Below are positions 1-7,595 of a stretch of DNA of 64,000 bases, piece by piece. Each line of letters opens with the position of its first letter. The stretch's first letter is position 1. The DNA is taken from positions 242,123 to 306,122 of the forward strand of contig JAKVPA010000002.1 in assembly GCA_022482495.1 (NCBI GenBank), in the 5' to 3' direction. Below the pieces are notes generated by a model. That model was not told where the DNA came from. It did no database searches and was given only the letters and a program-made list of their open reading frames with translations. The position numbers and the translations under genes were made by a program. This DNA is from Sphaerochaeta sp. GTDB taxonomy: Bacteria > Spirochaetota > Spirochaetia > Sphaerochaetales > Sphaerochaetaceae.

Positions 1-717
1 GTGCTGGCAGATCAGCAGAGCATCCAGGACACACCGAAGAACTTCGGCGTGGTACAACGGGCTTTGTTCCCACTGCACGCCATCCGGAAGCACTTGGAAC
101 GAGAGTTCCTCTTCCAGACGACGTATGGCTTCCTTGCGCCACGCCTCCTGGTCCCTGGCGATGCCGGCCAACAGCAGACCGTGGTCTTGGATCACCCCCC
201 AGTTGGACATGCGGTGGAACGAGGTGTGGGATTCCAGAAGATAGGTGGCGTGCTGGTCGATGCTGCTGATGATCCGCTGGGTAAGGGCTTCAGGCAGGGG
301 AGAGCCTGCCAGACGGAACAACTCGAGCGTCCGGAGCCAATGCTCCACCCTGATGCCTGCCTCCAAGCTTCGCCAGCTGGTCTGCTCCCGTGCTTTGGTG
401 TGTGGCTGGGTGGTGAGGAAGTCGTCCCACAGCACCATGCAGGTTTCCCGGTATGATGCGTTTCCTGTCGCGGCGAATGCTTTGGCCAATGCGACGAACA
501 CGGAGTGGCGGCACAGCGCGTAGACCCATTCCATGTCTCCGTCCGGTGTCTGTTCCCATTCCGCCCCGCCATGGAACGGGACGGGAATCCTGCATTTTTC
601 CATCTCATAGTGGTCCGTATGGATGATGGTGTGACGAACCGCAGCATCCGCCATGGCAAACGTGTCCGGTGAGAGATGCGTGGTGAATTCCAGATCATTG
701 GTCCAAAGATTGGGCAT
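1..717 (-). CDS. Heparinase II/III-like polysaccharide lyase, N-terminal part (cut by window edge)
   Basis: The 239 codons present start at the ATG at 717, 5-6 nt after an AGAAGGAG ribosome site, and run off the left edge of the window. The protein has the helical layout of the heparinase II/III N-terminal domain, including WVYALCRHSVFVALAKAF (about residue 62), SWRSLEAGIRVEHWLRTL, a YLLESHTSFHRMSNWG segment and DGVQWEQSPLYH near the edge. This family degrades acidic polysaccharides such as heparan sulfate or alginate by beta-elimination. The beta-sandwich C-terminal half lies outside the window, so the substrate cannot be judged. No signal peptide is visible at the chosen start, which points to intracellular oligosaccharide breakdown. 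Confidence 0.85.
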   Translation of the reverse strand, partial: MPNLWTNDLEFTTHLSPDTFAMADAAVRHTIIHTDHYEMEKCRIPVPFHGGAEWEQTPDGDMEWVYALCRHSVFVALAKAFAATGNASYRETCMVLWDDFLTTQPHTKAREQTSWRSLEAGIRVEHWLRTLELFRLAGSPLPEALTQRIISSIDQHATYLLESHTSFHRMSNWGVIQDHGLLLAGIARDQEAWRKEAIRRLEEELSFQVLPDGVQWEQSPLYHAEVLRCVLDALLICQH

Positions 718-806
718 GGGTTTCTCCTTCTGGGGTGATGGACCACCAGTGAACGCGCCCCCATGATACTGGTTTTCTTGCATTCCGGCAAAAGGGAAGG
801 ACAAAG

Positions 807-835
807 AAAAGGGATCCGATTTCCGGTCGGATCCC
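807..835 (-). terminator. Rho-independent terminator of the pspA-pspC unit
   Basis: GGGATCCGA (811-819) pairs with TCGGATCCC (827-835) around a 7-nt loop. On the minus strand the stem is followed by TTTTCTTT. It lies just downstream of the pspC stop codon. Confidence 0.75.
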
Positions 836-844
836 CGTTTGTCC

Positions 845-1027
845 TCACGATGGGGTGATGGCCACCCCCAACACGTACAGCAACGCCGCCGGGATGAAGC
901 CGATGCGGCATGCCACCACCACGGCGATGATCCTGAGGATCCAGGCGTTGATGCCTGTTTTCCGGGAAAGCGTGGCGAACAGGCCAAGCAGCACCGGGGC
1001 GGTGGGGGACCGGTACTCACTTCGCAT
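845..1027 (-). CDS. pspC: PspC-domain small membrane protein
   Basis: The product is 60 residues: a short N-terminus with the PspC-like pattern of R-S then L-G-L-x-A-x-L-S-R-K-x-G-I, then one hydrophobic segment from about residue 27 to 57. PspC proteins sit in the inner membrane and pass envelope-stress signals to PspA. The start overlaps the last 11 nt of pspA, so translation is probably coupled. A terminator follows at once, which makes this a two-gene operon. It is about half the length of enterobacterial PspC and holds only the core domain. Confidence 0.75.
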   Translation of the reverse strand: MRSEYRSPTAPVLLGLFATLSRKTGINAWILRIIAVVVACRIGFIPAALLYVLGVAITPS

Positions 1028-1685
1028 GGGTTTTATCCTTCAGCGCCTTCAGTTGCGCCTCGATGTCCGAGTCCTGTTCCATCTTGGCGAAGGTCTCATC
1101 GGTGGAGACGGTCCCCGATGGAGAACGGGACAGGTTGGCTTCAGCTTCCATCCGCTCGATCTTGGTCTCCAGATCCCGGAAATGGCGCATGATGTCCACT
1201 GACTCGCTCTTCTTCAGGACGGATTCCACCGTCTGCTTCTGGCGGGCGCTTTTGGCCCGTTCCACCAACGTGGCCTGTTTCCCTTTCACTTCTTCCAGCT
1301 TGTCATGGATTTCCGTAACCTGGGTCTCTTCCTTGGCGATGATTTCCGTCAACGCGGCGAGATGGATTTCCACCCGTTTGACCTGTTCGGTGGCGGTGCG
1401 TTTCTCGATCAAGGCTTCACGGGCCAGGTCATCACGGTTCTGCCCGACGGCCATTGACGCCCGTTCCTCCCACCGGCTGGCCGCGGCGGCGAATTCCAGT
1501 TTCTCCCGCTCCAACGTCTTCTTCTCCGCCTTGTGGTCGGCCAGGGACGCGCGGGCTTTGTCCAACGTCTCCTCCAGCTGGGTGATCATCAGGTTGATCA
1601 TCTTCTGCGGGTCTTCCCATTTGTCCAATGCGCTGTTGAGATTGGCGCTCATAATGTCACTCATTCGTTTCCATACGTTGCTCAT
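1017..1685 (-). CDS. pspA: PspA/IM30 family envelope-stress protein
   Basis: The 222-residue protein is the usual length for the PspA/IM30 family and is almost entirely predicted coiled coil. Diagnostic stretches are an N-terminal amphipathic helix, the segment DPQKMINLMITQLEETLDKA near residue 25 and the RWEERASMAVGQNRDDLA region near residue 92. PspA oligomers bind stressed inner membrane and support its integrity. The ATG at 1685 follows GGAAGGAG. Upstream lies a match to the -24/-12 promoter class, as in the sigma-54-driven psp operons of proteobacteria. pspC follows with overlap. No PspF activator gene is in the window. Confidence 0.93.
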   Translation of the reverse strand: MSNVWKRMSDIMSANLNSALDKWEDPQKMINLMITQLEETLDKARASLADHKAEKKTLEREKLEFAAAASRWEERASMAVGQNRDDLAREALIEKRTATEQVKRVEIHLAALTEIIAKEETQVTEIHDKLEEVKGKQATLVERAKSARQKQTVESVLKKSESVDIMRHFRDLETKIERMEAEANLSRSPSGTVSTDETFAKMEQDSDIEAQLKALKDKTHAK

Positions 1686-1725
1686 CTGTTGCTCCTTCCG
1701 ATTGAAAATCGTTCACCAATAGCAT

Positions 1726-1742
1726 TGCAGATGTCGTGCCAA
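1726..1742 (-). promoter_or_regulatory. Sigma-54-type (-24/-12) promoter of pspA
   Basis: On the minus strand the sequence TTGGCACGACATCTGCAAT has TGGCACG and TGCA with the GG and GC pairs at the 11-nt offset required for sigma-54 binding. Transcription would begin near 1714, giving a leader of about 30 nt that contains the GGAAGGAG ribosome site. Only the T before GC in the -12 element departs from consensus. Confidence 0.7.
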
Positions 1743-1802
1743 CTCGATAAAACCATAAAAACAACGCGAAAATCAGAGTTTTGGCGGGTTTTGCCATGGA
1801 AA

Positions 1803-1819
1803 GTGGTAAAATTAACCAC
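1803..1819. promoter_or_regulatory. Palindromic operator candidate upstream of the MATE gene
   Basis: GTGGT and ACCAC arms flank an AT-rich centre, and the inner bases are also mostly palindromic. It lies 57 nt before the MATE start codon in the pspA/MATE intergenic region. The regulator is unknown. Confidence 0.3.
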
Positions 1820-1875
1820 CGGTTTGGTATGGATACCCACAGGGAAAACGTGTATCCTCGAGCAAAGAGCCTCTG

Positions 1876-3282
1876 ATGTTGATCAACCTGCTGTTCTCCA
1901 AGAAATCCATGCTTGGTTCGATTCCGGAGCGTGGGCCCATCCCCCCGATGGGGCGTCTTCTCTCCCGGACGATGCGGGTGGCCTGGCCGGCCATCGTGGA
2001 GCAGTTCCTTGTCTCGCTGGTCTCCTTCATCGACACGGTGATGGTCAGCGGACTGGGGGCGTACGCCATCGCCGCCGTAGGACTGTGTGGACAGCCGAAG
2101 TTCATCACATTGATCCCGTTCTTCAGCCTGAACGTGGCGGTCTCCGCGTTGGTGGCCCGTCGCAAGGGGCAGGGGGACCGGGAATCAGCCAACCGGATTC
2201 TGTTGTTCTCCCTGAAATTCTCCGCCATCCTCACCGTCGTGATCTCCGTCCTTGGCGTTGCCTTCGCCGATCCCCTGATCCGGTTCGCCGGCAGCCAGCC
2301 GGACACCCACCAGGCGGCCGTGGCCTATTTCCGCATCGTCGTCGGAGGGATGGCGTTCAACGTGTTTTCGCTGGTGATCAACGCGGCGCAGCGGGGCGCG
2401 GGCAATACGATGATCGCCATGAAGACCAACCTGACTTCCAACGCCGTCAACCTGGTGCTGAACTACTGCCTGATCGGCGGACACTTCGGGTTTCCCGCCC
2501 TGGGGGTTCAGGGGGATGCCATCGCCACCGTCTCCGGTACGGTCGTCGCCCTCGTCATGTCCGTCGCTTCGGTGCTGCACAAGGATGGGTTCCTGTACGT
2601 GTTCCATGGGGAGAGGGGAAAACGGAAGATCGACCGGTTCTCCCTGCACAGCATGTGGAGCGTGGGATCGGCATCCCTGCTGGAACAACTGTTCCTCCGT
2701 ATCGGCTTCATGACGTACGCCATCATCGTTGCCCATCTGGGTACGGTGGCGTTCGCCGCCCACCAGATCGGGATGAACATCATCTCGCTGTCGTTTTCCA
2801 TCGGCAACGGGCTTTCCATCGCCGCCGTGGCGCTGGTCGGTGAGAGTCTGGGGGAAAAGCGTCCCGATCTCGCCCGGATGTTCGGCAGGATCTGCCAGCG
2901 TTTCGGCATGATCTTCTCGTTCTCCCTTGCCATCTGCTTCAGTACGGTGGGGAGGGATATCTTCCGTCTGTTCTCCGAGGATCCGGTGATCCTGGATTAT
3001 GGGGGTACCATCATGCCGGTCATCGCCGTGATCGTCATCCTGCAGATCGCACAGGTAATCTTCTCCGGGTGCCTGAGGGGCGCCGGCGACACCCGTGCCG
3101 TCGCGTTGATCAGCCTGGTGTCGGTGACCTTCATCCGGCCGTTCTCCGGCTGGCTGTTCGTCTATCCGTTGCACGCAGGCCTGCTCGGCGCGTGGTTCGG
3201 CATTCTGGTGGACCAGTTCATGCGGTTCATCCTGACGTTCTTCCGCTATCGCAGCGGAAAATGGCTGGACATCATCCTGTAA
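1876..3282 (+). CDS. MATE family multidrug/Na+ exporter
   Basis: The 468-residue protein has about twelve hydrophobic helices in the two-lobe MATE layout. The first helix region carries RVAWPAIVEQFLVSLVSFID, typical of the NorM/DinF superfamily, and the pattern recurs in the second half near residue 255. These proteins export cationic drugs or metabolites using Na+ or H+ gradients. The ATG at 1876 is preceded only by a weak AAAGAG. A later start at 1909 or 1948 is possible, since the first 25 residues are not family-like. The end overlaps the convergent regulator gene by 11 nt. The substrate cannot be inferred from context. Confidence 0.9.
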   Translation: MLINLLFSKKSMLGSIPERGPIPPMGRLLSRTMRVAWPAIVEQFLVSLVSFIDTVMVSGLGAYAIAAVGLCGQPKFITLIPFFSLNVAVSALVARRKGQGDRESANRILLFSLKFSAILTVVISVLGVAFADPLIRFAGSQPDTHQAAVAYFRIVVGGMAFNVFSLVINAAQRGAGNTMIAMKTNLTSNAVNLVLNYCLIGGHFGFPALGVQGDAIATVSGTVVALVMSVASVLHKDGFLYVFHGERGKRKIDRFSLHSMWSVGSASLLEQLFLRIGFMTYAIIVAHLGTVAFAAHQIGMNIISLSFSIGNGLSIAAVALVGESLGEKRPDLARMFGRICQRFGMIFSFSLAICFSTVGRDIFRLFSEDPVILDYGGTIMPVIAVIVILQIAQVIFSGCLRGAGDTRAVALISLVSVTFIRPFSGWLFVYPLHAGLLGAWFGILVDQFMRFILTFFRYRSGKWLDIIL

Positions 3283-3919
3283 CCGTATCAGGTCGTTTCA
3301 GAATAAAACTGTTCTTGTCGCAGTACAGGACCCCTTCCTTCTCCAATTGGGACAGGGTGGAGGAGAGCGCGCTGCGGTCCACGCAGAGATAGTCGGCCAG
3401 TTGCTGGCGGTTGAACGGAATCTCGAACGATACGGCATGCTGGCGCACCGCCTCCCGGTACAGATAGGAAAGGACCCGCTCCCGGATGGTCCGGGGTGAG
3501 ATGTCCTTGATCTTCCCGGTGAGCATCAGGTTCTTCGATGCCATGATGGACAGGAGGTTGGCGATCAGCCGGGAATGGAACGCGCACGCTTTGCCGCAGG
3601 GGGTGAACACCTTCTGCAGGGAAAGGAACTGGATGACACAGTCCGTGGCCGCCGTGACCTCCACGGCAAGCGGTTCTCCCGCGCAGGCGTACGCTTCTCC
3701 GAACACATCCCCTTCCGTCGCCGTTCCGATGATCCCTTCCCTGTCCCAGATGTCGTGGGACTTGATGTACACGGTGCCCTGGATGACGATGGCGATCTGC
3801 CGGATCACCGTGCCGCTGTGCCAGATGGCCTGGTCTTTGGCGTACCGTTTTTGCCGCATGCCCAGGCACCCGTACATTTCCTGGAGCTCTTCTGTGGTGA
3901 TGCCGTGGAACAGTGTCAT
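3272..3919 (-). CDS. Crp/Fnr family regulator, HcpR-like by context
   Basis: The 215-residue protein has an N-terminal cyclic-nucleotide-binding fold (about residues 15-120, with GTVYIKS and EGDVFGE) and a C-terminal winged helix with the recognition segment RQQLADYLCVDRSALSSTLS near residue 168. There is no four-cysteine Fnr signature, though CGKAC occurs near residue 107. It is divergent from a ferredoxin/Hcp operon. This is the arrangement of HcpR, a regulator of hybrid-cluster-protein genes in anaerobes, so that role is inferred from position. A perfect palindrome lies in the divergent region. Confidence 0.85.
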   Translation of the reverse strand: MTLFHGITTEELQEMYGCLGMRQKRYAKDQAIWHSGTVIRQIAIVIQGTVYIKSHDIWDREGIIGTATEGDVFGEAYACAGEPLAVEVTAATDCVIQFLSLQKVFTPCGKACAFHSRLIANLLSIMASKNLMLTGKIKDISPRTIRERVLSYLYREAVRQHAVSFEIPFNRQQLADYLCVDRSALSSTLSQLEKEGVLYCDKNSFILKRPDTVTG

Positions 3920-3972
3920 TGGTTCTCCTTCGTCTCAAGTATCATGGTACGCTTCATTCCGGTCAAGGAAAA

Positions 3973-3990
3973 ATGTTGTAATTCCAACAT
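3973..3990. promoter_or_regulatory. Palindromic operator in the regulator/ferredoxin divergent region
   Basis: ATGTTG and CAACAT arms are separated by 6 nt, a perfect 18-bp inverted repeat. The arm-spacer geometry is that of Crp/Fnr-family sites. It lies 53 nt from the regulator start and 49 nt from the Fe-S gene start, so it could serve both directions. Confidence 0.55.
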
Positions 3991-4039
3991 ACGAAGAACG
4001 GGAGTTCCTCTATTCTTGATGGAGAGAGAGGAAAAAAGG

Positions 4040-4711
4040 ATGAAGCGTCAGGTCATTCAGATCGATGAACAGAAGTGCAATGGGTGTGGATTGTGCGCCC
4101 AGGCCTGTCATGAGGGGGCCATCGGCATGGTGAACGGGAAGGCGAAGTTGCTCAGGGACGACTACTGTGATGGCATGGGCGATTGCCTGCCGTCCTGCCC
4201 CCAGGGAGCCATCTCGTTCATCGAGAAGGAGACGGTCCCGTACGACAAGCAGGCGGTGCAGGCCCGCAAGGCCGCTTCCGGTTGCCCGGGGACACGGATG
4301 CGGATGATGAAACCGGAAGATGATGCCCGTCAGGCGCCGGTGTTCCATTCCCAGCTGAGGCAATGGCCGGTGCAGATCAAACTGGTGCCGGTCACCGCTC
4401 CGTACTTCCAGGGGGCGGACCTGCTGGTCGCCGCCGACTGTACGGCCTATGCCTACGCGGCGATGCATCAGGATTTCATCAAGGGCCGCGTCACGTTGGT
4501 CGGATGCCCAAAGCTGGACGCGGTGGATTACACGGAGAAACTGCAGGCCATTTTGGAGTCGAATGACATCCGAAGCCTGGTGATCGTCCGGATGGAGGTC
4601 CCCTGTTGCGGGGGCTTGGAAGCGGCGGCGAAGACGGCGCTGAAGAATTCAGGGAAGTTCATCCCGTGGCGGGTGGTGACCATCACCATCGACGGGAACA
4701 AGATCGAATAG
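4040..4711 (+). CDS. Two-[4Fe-4S] ferredoxin-type protein with C-terminal Cys domain
   Basis: The 223-residue protein begins with a classic bacterial ferredoxin pair: CNGCGLCAQAC (Cys 13, 16, 19, 23) and CDGMGDCLPSCP about 30 residues later. A C-terminal domain of unknown function follows, with GCPKLD and VPCCGG motifs that could hold a further metal site. The chosen ATG at 4040 follows GAGAGG. An ATG at 4019 is in frame but is followed by a repetitive basic stretch. It is first in the run ferredoxin - ferredoxin - cupin - hcp. A role in electron supply to Hcp is inferred from neighbours. Confidence 0.85.
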   Translation: MKRQVIQIDEQKCNGCGLCAQACHEGAIGMVNGKAKLLRDDYCDGMGDCLPSCPQGAISFIEKETVPYDKQAVQARKAASGCPGTRMRMMKPEDDARQAPVFHSQLRQWPVQIKLVPVTAPYFQGADLLVAADCTAYAYAAMHQDFIKGRVTLVGCPKLDAVDYTEKLQAILESNDIRSLVIVRMEVPCCGGLEAAAKTALKNSGKFIPWRVVTITIDGNKIE

Positions 4712-4721
4712 GAGGAGACAA

Positions 4722-4904
4722 ATGAAGTATCATGTGGATGCGGATACGTGTATCGGGTGCGGGTTGTGCGCAGGCACCTGCCCGGAGATTTTCTCGCTGA
4801 ATGACCAAGGCAAGGCGGTGGCCAAGGAAACGGACACCGATCTTTCCACGGCAAAGGACGCCATGGACGGATGCCCGGTAGGGGCCATCGGGGAGGCGGA
4901 ATGA
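4722..4904 (+). CDS. Small ferredoxin with one [4Fe-4S] cluster
   Basis: The 60-residue protein has CIGCGLCAGTCP near the N-terminus and a distal CPVGAI, the arrangement of monocluster ferredoxins of the Desulfovibrio and Thermotoga type. It would act as a soluble low-potential electron carrier. It starts 10 nt after the preceding gene behind AGGAGG. Its stop overlaps the next start as ATGA, so the genes are translationally coupled. Confidence 0.92.
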   Translation: MKYHVDADTCIGCGLCAGTCPEIFSLNDQGKAVAKETDTDLSTAKDAMDGCPVGAIGEAE

Positions 4905-5248
4905 TCAAGAACATCCCGTTTTCCGAGGTGATGGATCTGGCGGGCCAGGTGTCCGTCGCGAAGGGACAGGTGGTCTCCAAGACGCTTGCCCAGAACGACG
5001 CGGTGAGCATCACGTTGTTCTCCTTCGCCAAAGGGGAGGAGATCAGCACCCACCAGAGCAGTGGGGACGCCATGGTGCTGGTGTTGGATGGCAAAGGGCG
5101 GTTCACCGTCGGGGGTACGCCGTTTGAAGTGAAGAAAGGGGAGACGATCGTTATGCCGGCGCGCGTTCCCCACGCGGTGTACGCGGTGGAGGATTTCAAG
5201 ATGCTTCTCACCGTGGTGTTTCCCGAACAAACAAAGGAGTCGGTATGA
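4901..5248 (+). CDS. Cupin-domain protein
   Basis: The 115-residue protein is a single cupin barrel. Motif 1 is seen around EEISTHQSSGDAMVLVLDGK and motif 2 around GETIVMPARVPHAV. The metal-binding histidines His46 and His84 (approximate) are present. Members of this group often bind a metal and act as small sensors or enzymes, and no substrate can be assigned. The start was placed at the ATG at 4901, because the upstream in-frame ATG at 4871 lies inside the ferredoxin gene. It overlaps both neighbours by 4 nt, so it is firmly part of the hcp operon. Confidence 0.85.
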   Translation: MIKNIPFSEVMDLAGQVSVAKGQVVSKTLAQNDAVSITLFSFAKGEEISTHQSSGDAMVLVLDGKGRFTVGGTPFEVKKGETIVMPARVPHAVYAVEDFKMLLTVVFPEQTKESV

Positions 5249-6768
5249 ACGAGATGTTTTGTTTCCAGTGTGAGCAGACGGCACAGTGCAAAGGATGCAC
5301 CGGGCGTGCCGGAGTATGCGGCAAACCGGCCGAGGTGGCAAACCTGCAGGACAAGCTGGTCGGCGCCTTGATCGGCATCGCCGGCAACCGGAAGGCGGAC
5401 CGGCTGGTCATCACCTCGCTGTTCGCCACCATCACCAACGTCGATTTTGACGCGGCCAAAATCCAGGAGTTGATCGACCAGGTCCATGTCTACGGCCACA
5501 ACGACTATGACATGCAGGACATCTGGACGGCGGAGGAGGACATCCGCAGCCTGAAGTCCTTGATCCTGTTCGGCATCAAGGGAATGGCCGCCTACGCCTA
5601 CCACGCCATGGTGCTGGGGTATGCCGACGAGACGGTCACCGCGTACTTCCACGAAGCGCTGTACGCGCTGGGCACTTCGTGGACGGCGGAGCGTCTGTTG
5701 CCGCTGGTGCTGAAAACCGGGGAGGTGAACCTCTCCTGCATGGCGATGCTGGACAAGGCCAACACCACCACGTATGGCGATCCCACGCCGGTTGTCGTCC
5801 CCCTGACCATCGAGCCGGGTCCGTTCATCGTCGTCTCCGGTCATGACCTGAAGGATCTCCAGTTGCTGTTGGAACAGACCGATGGGAAAGGCATCAACGT
5901 GTACACCCATGGAGAGATGCTTCCCGCCCATGGCTACCCGCTGTTGAAGAAACACCCCCAGCTGAAAGGGAACTTCGGCACGGCGTGGCAGAACCAGCAG
6001 AAGGAGTTTGACGGGATCCCCGCTCCGGTGCTGTTCACCACCAACTGCCTGATGCCGCCCCGTCCCAGCTACGCCGACCGGGTGTTCACCACCGAGGTGG
6101 TGGAGTATCCGTCGCTGGTCCACATCGACGAGAAGAAAGACTTCTCCCCGGTGATCGCCAAGGCGCTGGAACTGGGAGGATACCCGGAGAAGCACCGGAT
6201 GACCGGCATCAACGGAGGAGATACGGTGACCACCGGTTTCGGCCGGGCAGCCGTCCTTTCCCAGGCGGGGAAGGTGGTCAAGCTGGTCAAGGATGGGAAG
6301 ATCTCCCATTTCTTTTTGGTCGGCGGCTGTGACGGCGCCAAGCCGGGACGGAACTACTTCACCGACTTCGTCAAGGAAACGCCCAAGGATTCGGTGATCC
6401 TTACCCTTGCCTGCGGCAAGTACCGGTTCAATGATCTGGATCTGGGGACGATCGAAGGACTGCCGCGGATCCTGGACATGGGCCAGTGCAACGACGCCTA
6501 TGGCGCCATCCAGGTGGCGTTGGCGCTCTCCCAGGCGTTTGGTTGTGGGGTCAACGACCTGCCGCTCTCGTTCGTCCTGTCCTGGTACGAGCAGAAGGCG
6601 GTGTGCATTCTGCTGACGTTGCTGTACCTTGGGGTCAAGCGGATCGTCCTGGGGCCGACGCTTCCCGCGTTTGTCTCTCCGGGCGTGCTGGATTTCCTGG
6701 TCACCCAGTACGGCATCGCTCCGGTGACCAATCCGAAGGATGATCTGGCTCGCTTGTTACACAAGTGA
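5245..6768 (+). CDS. hcp: Hybrid cluster protein (hydroxylamine reductase / NO reductase)
   Basis: The 507-residue protein starts with MNEMFCFQCEQTAQCKGC, the N-terminal cysteine set that holds the proximal Fe-S cluster. It continues with conserved hybrid-cluster regions, including GHDLKDLQ, TNCLMPP, NGGDTVTTGFGRAAV, VGGCDGAKPGRNY, ACGKYRFNDLD and DMGQCNDAYGA. Hcp reduces hydroxylamine in vitro and acts in nitric-oxide and nitrosative-stress defence in anaerobes. It is the last gene of the operon, overlapping the cupin by ATGA behind AAAGGAG. It is about 40 residues shorter than many Hcp proteins, but the motifs are complete. Confidence 0.95.
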   Translation: MNEMFCFQCEQTAQCKGCTGRAGVCGKPAEVANLQDKLVGALIGIAGNRKADRLVITSLFATITNVDFDAAKIQELIDQVHVYGHNDYDMQDIWTAEEDIRSLKSLILFGIKGMAAYAYHAMVLGYADETVTAYFHEALYALGTSWTAERLLPLVLKTGEVNLSCMAMLDKANTTTYGDPTPVVVPLTIEPGPFIVVSGHDLKDLQLLLEQTDGKGINVYTHGEMLPAHGYPLLKKHPQLKGNFGTAWQNQQKEFDGIPAPVLFTTNCLMPPRPSYADRVFTTEVVEYPSLVHIDEKKDFSPVIAKALELGGYPEKHRMTGINGGDTVTTGFGRAAVLSQAGKVVKLVKDGKISHFFLVGGCDGAKPGRNYFTDFVKETPKDSVILTLACGKYRFNDLDLGTIEGLPRILDMGQCNDAYGAIQVALALSQAFGCGVNDLPLSFVLSWYEQKAVCILLTLLYLGVKRIVLGPTLPAFVSPGVLDFLVTQYGIAPVTNPKDDLARLLHK

Positions 6769-6782
6769 ACAGCATCTATACT
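6754..6782 (+). promoter_or_regulatory. Promoter of the YhfC-like gene
   Basis: TTGTTA and TATACT are separated by 17 nt, inside and just after the end of hcp. The start of transcription would fall near 6789, just before the GGGGGAGGG ribosome site of the gene at 6804. Confidence 0.6.
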
Positions 6783-6803
6783 GTCCCCTGAAAGGGGGAG
6801 GGT

Positions 6804-7595
6804 ATGGTGGCGACATCAAAGATTCTCGCGTTGGGATGCAGCGTCATCGTGGCCATCGGGCTGCCGGTGGCGTTGCTTCTGTGGTGGCACAAACGGACCA
6901 AAGCTTCCTGGCGGGATGCCGCTGTGGGGGCGTTGGTCTTTTTCGTATTCGCTTTGGTGTTGGAGCAATTGCTCCACATGGTGGTGTGGCGCACCCCGGT
7001 GCCCACCATCCCATGGGCGATGATCCTGTACGGGTCGTTTGCCGCCGGCGTGTTTGAGGAGACCGGCCGCTACGTCGGGTTCCGGTTTTTGCTGAAGCGG
7101 CAGAACCGGAAGGAAGACGCCATCATGTACGGCATCGGGCACGGGGGTCTGGAGTCGGTGTTGATCTCCGGCCTTTCGCTTCTGGTGACGTTGGTGGTCG
7201 TCCTGCGTTCCAATGCAGGTGCGATCCTTTCCCCGGCATTCCAGCAGACGGTCGCCGCCGTGGGGGCGGGGGATGTTCCGACGTTGCTTGCCGGAGGGAT
7301 CGAGCGGATCATCGCCATCGCCCTGCACATCGCCTTGAGCGTGTTGGTGTTCCAAGCGGTCAAGCGCCCAGGGTGCGTCTGGCTGTATCCGCTTGCCATT
7401 CTGCTCCACGCCGCGGTGGACAGTCTGGCCATGCTGTACCGCTACCAAATCCTCTCCGTGCCGGTGATGGCGTTGGAGGGGTTGGTGGCGCTTGCGACGT
7501 TGCTTGTCTGTCTGTTCGCCGCGTGGCGGTATCGCCATGATGCCGCCGGCGATGCGTCACTTCACGTGGGCGATGGCGCTCTTCAGGACCGGTAA
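6804..7595 (+). CDS. YhfC family intramembrane metalloprotease homologue
   Basis: The 263-residue protein has about seven hydrophobic helices. It carries FEETGRY near residue 79, GHGGLES near residue 112 and a later HAAVDS, matching the Glu-Glu and His motifs of the YhfC branch of CPBP-type membrane proteases. The physiological target is unknown. Its start follows a strong GGGGGAGGG. The 3' end overlaps the convergent kinase gene by 39 nt. Confidence 0.8.
   Translation: MVATSKILALGCSVIVAIGLPVALLLWWHKRTKASWRDAAVGALVFFVFALVLEQLLHMVVWRTPVPTIPWAMILYGSFAAGVFEETGRYVGFRFLLKRQNRKEDAIMYGIGHGGLESVLISGLSLLVTLVVVLRSNAGAILSPAFQQTVAAVGAGDVPTLLAGGIERIIAIALHIALSVLVFQAVKRPGCVWLYPLAILLHAAVDSLAMLYRYQILSVPVMALEGLVALATLLVCLFAAWRYRHDAAGDASLHVGDGALQDR

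Noticed and set aside
6783..6800. Hairpin CCCCTGAAAGGGG before the YhfC-like gene as a riboswitch
   Set aside because: It is only 4 bp and overlaps a plain ribosome site. No aptamer-like structure was seen.
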